From the NCBI GenBank assembly GCA_950022295.1, contig OX465600.1, forward strand, positions 227,933,782-227,997,781: 64,000 nt of DNA, given 5' to 3'. The notes below the pieces were generated by a model. The model ran no database searches. It was not told where the DNA came from and saw only the letters and a program-made list of their open reading frames with translations. Each line of letters begins with the position of its first letter. Within the stretch, counting starts at the first letter, position 1. Made by a program: the position numbers and the translations under genes. Source of the stretch: Bromus sterilis (lineage: Eukaryota > Streptophyta > Magnoliopsida > Poales > Poaceae). Below are positions 31,301 to 41,334 of the stretch, one piece after another.

Positions 31301-32943
31301 AACCAGTCGGCCCAGATTGCCAAACTGAAAGGTAACTAGCCGATTGCCTCAACTGTTATCCGATTTCTACTTTTTCCTTTACTGACATCCTTGCATCTTC
31401 TTTTAGCCGCACTGCCAACTGTCAATGCTTTACAAAACCGCATCACCGAGTTGGTGGAGGAACTCGGCCGTCAAGGACCTGAGCTTGCCTCTGCCCAGCA
31501 GGAACTGACCCGACTTCGCACTGTCGAGGTTAATTTGTCTCGGACCACCGAGACACTTCGTGCCGAGATAGCTGCCTCAAAGACTGCTCATTCGGCTGAA
31601 CTGAACGCCATGGCTACTGCTGAAGCCACTCTTCGTGCCAAGCGGGATGCTGCCGTGGCTGCCCTAGAGGCGATGCGAGTCGAGAGAGACGAGAAAGCAT
31701 CTGCCCGAGATGAGGTACGGGCCGACAAAGATCATCATGTTGCCCAATATGAAGCCCTGAACAAGCGCCACAATGAAGAGATGACCCGACTGCGCCGCAA
31801 GGCCAAAAGTTACTACGATGGGATGAAGGAAATGGACTCCCTCCTTAGCGGTAAGTCACTCCTGCCACCGACTGCTTAGCCGACTGATTTCTTTTTCTTT
31901 CTTGACTTCTTACACTACCTTCCTTGATGCAGAAAACTGGCCTGCCTCTGAGGACGCTGCCCACGCCGCCATTGCCAAGGAGAGACAAGAGCAAGCTGCT
32001 GCTGGTGGGGTTGTAAGAACTGATGCCGATGGGTGGGATTGGAGGGAATACATCATTGCCATAGAGGCTCGTATTCCCGTGATCCACGGCGTCGCCCTTT
32101 CATTCAAGTTGGGCGTCTTGAAGATTGCTGAGCTGCTTTGGAGGCCGACTGAGCTGAAGATTGCGATCCAGAGAATGCGCCGTGCTGCCGACTCCTCCGC
32201 CGAGACATATGAGCCGTCCGACGAGGAGGAAGAAGATTCTGACAAAGGGGGAAACTCCGAATGCCACCAATGAGCAGGCACAAGTTCTCTTGAAGGCCAT
32301 TCCCCGTCGGATCAATGTTCTTCTCGATTTGGCTGCTCGAACCGGAGTGCAGACGACACTTCAAACTGTGCTCACTTGGTATCCTCAGCTGAACCTCCAA
32401 AAGCTCTACACCATCCGAGACGGTGCATCCGATCTGCTTGAGAGGACCTATGCAGAGGTGAATCGGCTGGCCACCACAATGGTCAATTGGTTTTCCCCTT
32501 ATGACTACACGCCATATCTTGACAATGAAGGAAAACCGATGGCCCCGACTTCCATTGCCGGCCTGGCCGATGACAACCTCAACTCTAGCCTTCGCCCTTA
32601 CGACGCTCCGACTCCTCAGCCGACTCGCTCCTCCAGCGGCTACCGGTACCGCGACTCTGAGCTCTCCGCCAGCGGCTCTTCCCACACTTCTCCGAGGGCC
32701 GAGCACACTAAAGCCGAGTCTGGTCAGGCGAGGGAGTCTGCTGAAGTGCAGAAGGAGTCGGAGGCCACGGGTGCGCAGGCCGACCCGACTGTGCTCGACC
32801 AGCCGGCTCCGACCTCTATGCCGCTGCCTCCGACTGCTCCTGTTGCCTCATCACCTCCGACTGCTACCTCCGCACCGCCGACAGCTCTGATCTCCTCGAC
32901 CGTGCCGCCGACAGCGCCGTCTTCGCCTGCTGCTGATTCCTAA
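28374..32943 (+). pseudogene. Antisense multi-exon gene of the Tat Gypsy element (Transposase_28-type plus coiled coil)
   Basis: This gene runs opposite to gag-pol. Exons inferred from splice sites: 28374-29321, 29411-29973, 30048-30780, 31205-31331, 31407-31850 and 31933-32943, with consistent phases. The N-terminus (from MPANDMAAAR) resembles the plant 'putative gypsy type transposon' domain (Pfam Transposase_28), ending with a Lys/Trp-rich part (about 28880-29120). An acidic Ser-rich middle follows (exon 2), then a Pro/Thr-rich part (exon 3), a coiled coil rich in Glu, Ala and Arg (exons 4-5) and a Pro/Thr/Ser-rich tail. Damage: a TGA at 29127-29129 inside exon 1, a donor site reading ATGAGT instead of GTGAGT after exon 3, and a one-base shift at a run of five G near 32250. 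Similar antisense ORFs are known in Tat elements; their function is unknown. Confidence 0.7.
30805..31160 (+). repeat. Three tandem copies (about 120 bp) with a strong hairpin, in intron 3 of the antisense gene
   Basis: Copies begin near 30805, 30927 and 31049 with 'tcgtgccgtcct' or a close variant. Copies 1 and 3 contain GTGGGTGCGC-GCAA-GCGCACCCAC, a perfect 10-bp stem with a four-base loop. Copy 2 has changes in the loop side of the stem. Each copy ends 'gattcgggccgattg' followed by an 'acaatcg' word. A related 'cacccactgggtg' word recurs at 33007-33019, after the gene. Confidence 0.85.
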
Positions 32944-33690
32944 TCGGCCTTTTCTTTGTTTCTGTTTCAAACACTATTCGTAAGACTTGGTTTTAAATTC
33001 TGCCGCCACCCACTGGGTGTGGTTCGATGTAATGAACTCATTCGGCCTTAGGCCTTTTATCCTTATGTGATTCGATTGCTCGTTGCATGTTTTTATTTGT
33101 GCGATCTACTTTGTGCCTTTGTCGGTTTCCTTTACCGGTCTGCTCTTGGGGGCATCATGCCTTGTCCTCCCTACAGCCGACGTGAGGTCTATAGTCGGAT
33201 CAAAGGTTGATTTCCAGCCAAGGTTTCGATAAGTGTTTCCGAGTTACACAATCAAATTAGCGCAAAGGATTCTGCTGTATCGAGAGCCGATCGCTCGCTG
33301 CCGGTTGCTCGGTGCACCGACTTGCGGCACAATCGGTAACTGACGCAGTCAGCTATGCCCTTTTTAGAGCGTTTATCTGTTTGGGAATTTACACTGCCGA
33401 CTGCCCAACCTTTACCTTTCTCAATGCTACAACCACTCTTGTGATCTGTGCTTGAGTCAGGTGCTAGGTTGAGTTCTAGCCTGCTGTCCCCGTGCTTCGT
33501 CGGCACATTTTTCTGACCTCGTGGTCGGTCAGTCCCCGAGTGCGTTTTTCACGTCTCGGGTATGACTAAGCGTCGCCGACTTGGGCTAGCTTTTCGAATG
33601 AAATCGTGCAAAGGTAATCGAACGCTCTTTCTGAGATGCGTGACATCTTTACTGATTGCTTGCTGAATAGCGTACATACACTGGTACCAC
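32944..33690. other. Non-coding DNA between antisense gene end and integrase end
   Basis: The 3' ends of the two opposing genes of the Gypsy element converge here. No ORF with domains is seen. It is T-rich on the plus strand with several 'cgactg/cgattg' words common throughout the element. Confidence 0.4.
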
Positions 33691-35360
33691 TCAACTGTAA
33701 AACGGACATAAAATCTCGGCGTTCCAGGGACGCTCTGTTTCCACTCCCGAAGTGTCCTTGTGCCGAGTGCCTTTGGTGCAGTCAATCAAATAGTATGAGT
33801 TGTTCTTGAGTGCTCGGCTGACGACAAAAGGACCTTCCCAAGGTGAGGACAACTTGTGCTGCCCGACCGACTTCTGAATTCGGTGCAGTACCATGTCGCC
33901 CTCACGAAAAGCGAGGGGCAGATCTTCTTGCTGTGGTAATGCCGCAGCTTCTGCTGATAGATTGCTGATCTGGACAAGGCCAGAAGGCAAGCTTCTTCTT
34001 TGAGGTCGACATCGTCTTCTCGGGCTTCTTTGGCTTCTTCCTCAGTATACATGGTACACCGAGGTGAATCGAACTCTATGTCGGATGGGATGACTGCCTC
34101 TGAACCATACACAAGGAAGAATGGGGTGAATCCGGTTGAACGGTTTGGTGTGGTCCTCAGACTCCACAACACTGCTGGTAGCTCATCTATCCATGCTCCT
34201 GGTGCTCGCTCAAGCGGCTCAATCAATCGGGGTCTGATACTCGACAAGATGAGGCCGTTTGCTCTTTTCACTTGACCATTCGGCTGGGGGTGCGCAACGG
34301 ATTCCACATCGAGACGGATGCCGTACTCGGATGCATACCGAGCTAATTCCCCCTTTGCGAAATTGGTGCCGTTGTCGGTGATGATGCTGTTGGGCACGCC
34401 GTATTTGCATACGATGTCGGCGATGACCTTGACCACAGTCGGACCATCCAGCTTCTTGATCGGACGGGCTTCAATCCACTTGGCGAACTTGTCTATGGCA
34501 ACCAGAAGATGTGTCATGCCCCCTCTAGCCTTCTTGAACGGACCTACCATGTCCAGACCCCAGACTGCAAACGACCACGCTATTGGGATTGTTTTCAATG
34601 CTGACGCTGGTTGGTGACTTTTTGCCTTGAATCGCTGACAACCCTTGCAATACTTCACCAGGTCCTCGGCTGCTGCTCGCGCAGTCGGCCAATAGAAACC
34701 ATGGTGGAAAGCCTTGGCTACGATCTCTGTTGCTGATGCATGGTGGCCACACTCGCCCCGATGAATGTCTCTGAGCAGCTCCAGTCCTCTGTCTTCTTCT
34801 ACACATCGCTGAAAGACGCCGGTTGCACTTTTGCGCACCAGCTCATTGTTGATTATTGTGTATGCCCAAGACCTGCGACTGATTTGTCTTGATTCTACCT
34901 CATCCTCAGGAAGAACTCCATCTACCAGGAAATCTCTGACCGGCTGTGCCCATGATGGCGCACTAACGACTACCATAACCATTGCTTGTTGAGGTGCAAC
35001 TGCTTCTTGAATCTCGGCCTCTTGCACATCTACCATCTCGGCGTCTTGCGCTTCTACCATCTCGGCATCCGCTCCTGAACTACCAACCGCGGCACCTGGC
35101 TCGCAATCGGCAGCCCCTGGTGTTAGTTTATTATCTGGAGTCGAAGTTTCTTCCATGCAATCGGCAGTGCCTGATGTCATTGGCTCTTCTGAGGCTGTGC
35201 CATCTGGTGCTGCCTCTGCTTCCCTTCCCTTCATCTTTCTCTCCTTGCTGCAATCGGCAGCCCCTGGTATGCAATCGGCAGCCCCTGGTGCTGCCGGCTC
35301 TGCTGAGGCTGGAGCACCTTGGGCGCTTGATTGCTTCTTAAGGGTTGGTACTTTTGCTGG
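33691..35360 (-). pseudogene. Gypsy integrase, catalytic Glu replaced by Lys, frameshifted end
   Basis: Integrase inserts the cDNA into the host chromosome. The long frame (35234-33786) has a low-complexity N-terminal linker (repeated AEMV/EAQ words), the HHCC zinc site (His158, His164/165, Cys196, Cys199) and the RNase H-fold core with Asp228 (GLDMVGPF) and Asp287 (TDNGTNF). The third catalytic position, 36 residues after Asp287, is Lys323 in NGQVKRANG (codon AAA at 34266-34268), where the family has Glu. The core cannot catalyse. The C-terminal domain (AFREGDMVLHRIQ..) continues in another frame (33990-33691), giving a frameshift near 33915-33935. Upstream the frame joins RNase H across a TAG at 35361-35363. 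Confidence 0.85.
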
Positions 35361-37286
35361 CTAGGCCACCTTTGCCTTCTTCAGCGCTTCAAGGTCAGTC
35401 TCCGAGATGAAGATGGACTCGGACTCTGGAGACGGTATGATGGAGGGCTTCTTGATGTGCTCAAGTGATACCCCTGGTGGAATGGCTTGCCTTGTTGAAC
35501 CGAGCTTGGACAGCGCATCTGCTGCTTCATTATTTGCTCTCGGCACATGGTGAAACTCACACCCCTCGAAATATCCACTGAGCTGCTGCACTAGGAAACG
35601 ATAACTCGCCATGTTTGCATCCTTTGCATCCCAGCTGCCTGTGCATTGCTGCACCACTAAATCGGAATCGCCAAAACACTCAATGTTCTGAATGCCGATC
35701 TCCTTGGCAACCTTGATGCCATGCACAAGGGCCTTGTACTCGGCAACATTGTTTGCTGCTGCGAAATGAATCTGGAGCACATAGTGCAGTTGATCTCCTC
35801 TTGGTGAAGTCAGTACAATGCCAGCCCCTAGGCCGCTCTTCATCTTGGAACCATCAAAGTGCATTCGCCAGTGATCCACTCCTGGAGCAGGTGGTGCATA
35901 TTGAGTTTCAGCCCAGTCGACCAGGAAGTCGGCCAGTGCTTGTGACTTGATTGCAGTTCTTGGCTCATACTGAATGCCATGAGAGGCGATTTCGATTGCC
36001 CACTTTGCCACTCTGCTAGTTGTGTCTCTACTGCCCATGATGTCGGCCAGTGGAGCCGAGCTGACAACCGTAATCAGATGAGCTTGGAAATAAGGTTTCA
36101 GCCTCTTGGCCGCCATATACACTCCATAGCACATCTTCTGGTAATGAGGGTAGTTCTGCTTGGACGCCGAGAGCACTTCACTGATGTAGTACACTGGGCG
36201 TTGAATCGGCTGCACTTTGTCCTTCTCGGGACGCTCTACCAATCGGTTGGTTGCCGCAATGTATAACATCATTGGCTCCTTCTCAATCGGGGCAGCCAGA
36301 ATTGGTGCGGTGGAGAGCATATGCTTCATCTCTCGGAATGCTTCGTTTGCTTGGGGGGTCCAAGTGAACTTTTCCGTCTTCTTCATCAGCTGATACAGCA
36401 GAATTGCTTTTTCTCCCAGCCGACTAAGGAATCGGCTGAGTGAGACCAAGCAACCGGTAAAATTTTGCACTTGTTTCAGATTCTTGGGCTGCTCCATTCG
36501 TTCGATTGCGGCTATCTTCTCGGGATTGCATTCGATTCCTCTCTCGGAAACGAGAAATCCCAAGAGCTTGCCGGCTGGGACGCCAAAGACGCACTTCTCT
36601 GGATTGAGCTTGATCTGGTAAGTTCTCAGATTTGAAAATGTCTCTTTGAGGTCGTCCAGGAGTGTGACTCCCTTGACCGACTTCACCACCAAATCATCCA
36701 CATAGACATGCAGATTTCTGCCGAGATGGGTGTGTGTGCATCTCTGGATCGTGCGCTGATAAGTAGCACCTCCATTCTTCAAACCAAAAGGCATGGTGAT
36801 ATAACAATAAGCCCCAAAAGGGGTTATAAAAGCAGTCTTTATTTGATCTTCAACAACAAGTTTTATCTGGTGATAGCCAGCTGTGGCATCCAGAAAAGAC
36901 AAAATCTCGCAGCCGACCGTAGAATCAATCACTTGATCAATACGGGGCAGAGCAAACGGATCTTTGGGGCATGCCTTGTTCATGCAAGTGTAATCGATAC
37001 ACATGCGCCAAGTCTTGTTCTTCTTCATCACGAGGAATGGATTCGCCAGCCATTCGGGGTAAAACACTTCCATGATAAAACCTGCATCTTGGAGCTTGGC
37101 GATCTCTTCGCCGATTGCTCTTCTCTTGTCCTCGAAGAAACGTCGTAAGGGTTTCTTGACCGGCTTCGAGCCTGGCCGAATGTGCAGTTTGTGCTCGGCG
37201 AGTTCCCTCGGTACACCAGGCATGTCTTGTGGAGACCATGCAAAGATGTCCCGGTTCTCACGGAGGAACTCGACGAGCTCGCTTTC
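35361..37286 (-). pseudogene. Gypsy reverse transcriptase with two RNase H domains
   Basis: Reverse transcriptase copies element RNA into DNA; RNase H removes the RNA. The frame from about 37223 (MPGVPRELAEHKL) has the RT core with LDATAGYHQI and the catalytic YVDD at residues 174-177, then the connection and first RNase H. A second RNase H of archaeal type follows (MHFDGSKMKSGLGAG, then AEYKALVHG and the late ANNEAADALSKLGS), which is the defining feature of Tat elements. The 620 codons are open without internal stop. It is joined in frame to the protease segment upstream through a TAG at 37287-37289, and to integrase downstream through a TAG at 35361-35363. Catalytic residues look intact. 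Confidence 0.88.
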
Positions 37287-37688
37287 CTATTTGTTGCTAA
37301 GTCCAGCTCCGACCACAACGAACTTGGTTGGGTCGGAGGGATCTAGAGCAATCTTCTTGCTGTCCTTGGCCGACTGGAAGGCGGTCTCTTCATCTGCTCT
37401 CTTGGCTGGGCCGACTAGAAGGGGAACCTTGCTCTGCGCTTGCGCCATTGCAACCACCCTGTCGAGCTGACGCTTTTCTTCGGCAATCACCAAGGAATCG
37501 ACCAAATTGCTGCCGGCTGACGTGCACTCAAGAGACTTCCTGAAGTCCCCGGTGACAGTGATGACGCCATTTGGCCCTGGGAGCTTCATCTTCAGGTAGG
37601 GCTTGTGTGCATTCAACATGAACTTGTCCATTGCAGGCAATCCCAACAAGGCATGGTATGGACTGCTGAGGTCGGCGACCTCAAATCA
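37287..37688 (-). pseudogene. Gypsy protease-RT linker segment between two stops
   Basis: This segment starts after a TGA (37686-37688), which replaces a codon in a conserved phrase (REPI-stop-FEVADL), and ends at TAG (37287-37289) after GAGLSNK. The frame is the same on both sides, so these are substitutions rather than frameshifts. It corresponds to the end of the protease and the linker before RT. One-base changes TGG to TGA and CAG to TAG would explain them, but the ancestral codons are inferred. Confidence 0.75.
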
Positions 37689-39589
37689 AATCGGCTCTCT
37701 TCTGAAATTCTCCTCTGTGCCAAAGATGACATCCAGCCTAATGCGCCCCATCGGGGTGCATGACAGATCAGGGACAATCCCATGGAACGTCGTTCGACTG
37801 CGCTCCAGGTCCCTCTCCGATAGACCCAACTTGACCAACGTGTCTCTGTACAGGATGTTGATTGTGCTCCCTCCATCAATGAGCACTCGGGAAAACAGAC
37901 ATGAATACTTGGGGGCCGCAAACAGGGCGTCTACCACGAGCGGGTAGGTGCCTGGATTCGGCATGATGCTTGGGTGATCCTCTCTGCTCCAGGTGATGCT
38001 GCAATCGGACCACTGCATATACTGGGGAACTGCTGGCATGGTCGCATTGACCTCTTGAGCTCGGGCCCGCCGACTGCCCTTGTCGGTTGACTCACTGGTG
38101 AAAATCATATAGGCGGCATCTTGCCGCGGGTACTGGTTCTGCGCTTGGGGTGGTCCTCTGTTCTGGGGTGGTGGTGGGGGTGGTGGAGGTAAAGCTTCTC
38201 CCTTCGCAATTCTCTTGACAAAGTCACATTGCCGAGTGGTATGCGCAGACGACCTGCCGGGAGTGCTGTGCAACTTGCATGACGCGTCCAACATGTCATC
38301 AAACGTGTACTTGGGCTTCATGGGCGCCTGCGGTCTCACATTCGGCCTCATCTTCCGACTGCCTCCTGCAGCCCCTAGATCTTCTTCGTTCTGTACAGCG
38401 GCCACCTGTCGACTGCCATACTGAGCGTCTGACTGCTCATCCTTCCTCTTCCCGTTGTTCTGCTGGTTGTTGTTGCGATTGTTCTCTCTTCTATCTTTCC
38501 GACTGAGGCCCTGGTTCCCTGCCTCCGACTGCGAAGCCCCCTTTGTCTGGATGACACCTCCAACTCCGAGCTGGATGGGACGCATCGCAGAATTGGAAAC
38601 AACGAATGAGTTGGCCACCTTCATGAGCTCGGCTAGCGAGGTGAAATCTTTGCGGAGCAGCTTGTTCTTCAACATTGAATCGACCAGGCACCCGTCTGTG
38701 AAGTACTGGATGGCCTGGATCTCGTGGACTCCTTCACACGAGTTCTTCAAATTGATCCACTGAGCAAGGTAATCTCGGAGGGGCTCTTCCTTACCTTGCA
38801 CACAAAGAGCAAGCTAGCGCGGGAGATGCGGTCGGTCTTATGTGCCTGTGAAGTTGCGGACGAAAGCGTCAGAGAAATCCTGCCAGCAGTTGATGCTGTT
38901 GCTGGGCAAACTGTTCAGCCACGTCCGAGCTGATCCCTGCAGCATCAGAGGTGCGTAGCGGACCGCTACACGCCGACTGCCACCAGCGATGCTGACTGCA
39001 GTCATGTAGTCGGTCAGCCAGTCCTCTGGCTTTATAGAGCCGTTGTACTTGGGTGTGTCTCTCGGCAGCGTGAAACCTTTCGGGAACTGCTATGTCCGAA
39101 TGCGGTGACCAAAACATGATGGGCCAGCCGCTCCTTCCTCTTCCTGGTGTGCATCCTTCTCCAGGAGCCCAATGCGATGCCTGGCATCATCTTGGTAGAT
39201 CTGACGCGCGCCGAGTCGGTTGCTGATTGCTGGTCTCGCCTCCGATTGACGAGGCTGATCATTGTGCCGGCTGTTGACAGCTGGCTCTTCTGCTCTTCTG
39301 TTCACAACCGGGGGTGCCCGATTGCTCCTGACTCTGCTTTCATGCCGAGACAGAGCCGGTTGCCGGTTCTGCCGCGAGGCATTCGGGCGCTGACTAGCTT
39401 CAACATTCGGCCTTGCCGACCTCCTTGACACTTCGGGCCCCGCAATCGGGTTTTCTGGTGCCGCTTGCTGTTGCTCTTTGGAGGCTGCCAGCAACTCGCG
39501 CATTCGGCGAGTCTGGAGGCGCCGCTCCTCTCCTTCCAAGTCATCTAGCTCAACCGCAATCTGCTCGGCCGCTCGCAAATTCTTGTCCG
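37686..39589 (-). pseudogene. Gypsy gag (main part) and protease start, several stops
   Basis: Gag forms the virus-like particle. On the minus strand this begins at the Copia insertion point (39589) with a Lys/Arg/Glu-rich helix (AEQIAVELDDLEGEERRLQT), passes a Gly/Arg/Asn-rich stretch and enters the conserved capsid domain near 39090. Stops: TAG at 39090-39092, TAA at 38838-38840 and TAG at 38814-38816, all in the same frame. The capsid continues through QGKEEPLRDYLAQW (38801) to the zinc-finger-poor linker with Asn/Arg-rich tracts. The protease active site is present as VLIDGGSTINIL near 37875. The start of gag lies beyond the nested Copia at 50612-51016 and would join in the same frame through the GTCCG target. 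Confidence 0.85.
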
Positions 39590-41303
39590 TGTTGGGATAC
39601 GGGGCAGGAAACACAAATTTTTCCACACCTACGGTACCCGAACCCAAGATCTATGCTATGGCGATGTAAAGTAACGGAGGGAATCGGTGTTCATACCTTT
39701 GAAGACCGAAAGCGGGAAACGTTCTTACGAACGTGGTTGGCGTAGACTCAGAACTACGACCTCCCTGTCGTGTAGAAGACCACCACCGGCGAGAATGACT
39801 CCCGGTAAACCTCCAGCGATGAAGCAGCACCACAGGTGTAATGCCTCGAAGAGATTATACACGTACGGCACAATCGATGTTCCTCCCGGGCTCCGAACCA
39901 GGCGAGCAGCGAAAAGAAGACGGCTACGGATCCCGACTCCGACAGAGCGACGGCCTGCCTTATGGTGGAGAACTCCAATCCTGGTGCAGACTCCAAACAA
40001 GGGGAGTCCACTTCCAGAAATGGAGAAGGAAGAAGAAGGAGATCAATTGTTGTATGGAAAAAGGGGGGTCTACCCCTCTATATAAAGGCCAAGGGGGGGT
40101 GTGATCCCTCTTCCCTCCCCCATGTGGGACTAAACCTCCAAGGGGGGAGGGGTGCGCCGGCCTAGGGGGGGTTGGGCCCCACCCCTTGGCGCCAAGCCCA
40201 AGGGGGGGAACCCCCTCCTCCCCTAATGGGCCTCTAAGGCCCATATAGCCTTTTTTCCATTATTTTAATTATTTAATAAGTTTTAAATATTTAATTCAGA
40301 TAATTAAATAATAAAACATTATTAAAACAATTAAACTTTATTTTGAACTATTCAAAATGTCCGGAAACCATTCCGTCCTCCTCCGGAACTATTCCGGTGA
40401 TTTCTCCTATTTCACCGATTGATCCCGTAACTGTCCTATGCATCGATTGCCCTTAAGTGTAACACCCTAACGGTCCGGGAAACAGCAGACATGGTCGAGA
40501 CTCTTCTCATGGACCAATGACTAGTCAGTTGGACCTGGTTACAGTCCTTGACAGCCCCTGCGCTTCCATCGAATGAGCTTCGATCGCTTTTGGAAACCGT
40601 TAACGATACGACGTAATCCCTTTGTTCTGCGGTACCTTGTTTGTCCGAGGTTTGATCGTCGGTATCCCACATACCGTGTTCACATCTCGTTCACGACAAA
40701 CAACTTCTCTCGTCCATGATCATTGCATCTCTTTGTGACCTAGTCACGTCCTTGCAAGGGTTGATGCAATATCACCGAGTGGGCCCAGAGTACCTGTCCT
40801 GTCACAAGGACTGACAAATCCCGCTTTGATCTATTAACATACTCATCAACCATCTATTTCGGAATACCCAAAGTGCTCCGTTATAGCCAGCATATTTCAG
40901 TCAGGCGGTGGGATACAAATCAAAGTCTCCTCATAGATCGTGATTACGTATGATCATTACGGTCTAAGGACTAAGCCATACGTTACAAAGTCATAGCAAC
41001 GCTGAACTATGTGACTCGATCACATTGCATTACTTTAGGTGGGTGTCTGTCCATCACATCATTCCCCTAATGATATGACCTCATTGTCAATGGACTTAAG
41101 TGTCGCCATGATCAGGAAAGCTTGATCAATCAATTGCCCAATGAGATAGTTTACCCGAGTTAAACTATGGACCATGTTTTATACTACACCTGTATTAGTA
41201 TTTCCAAGTAATACAGTTATAGCACAGTATAAAACGTATTATGAACAAAACGGATATGCGACAAATATCTTTATTAATTTGTCTCTAGGGCACATATCCA
41301 ACA
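39590..41303 (-). repeat. Copia 3' LTR (nested element)
   Basis: Plus strand from tgttgggatacggggcagg to cacatatccaaca. Compared with the 5' LTR it has substitutions such as ccagcg/ccaacg near 39824, gagctt/gtgctt near 40574 and caccg/catcg near 40773. Confidence 0.95.
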
Positions 41304-41315
41304 GTCTCCCACTTG
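41304..41315 (-). other. Copia polypurine tract
   Basis: The minus strand reads CAAGTGGGAGAC immediately before the TGTTGGATATG start of the 3' LTR. This is the usual plus-strand priming site of Copia elements. Confidence 0.8.
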
Positions 41316-41334
41316 CACTAGAGTACAAATTACA

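Noticed and set aside
39090..39647. ORF of 185 codons that appears to start with its own Met
   Set aside because: Its first 20 codons lie in the Copia LTR. It is a chimera created by the insertion, not a gene start.
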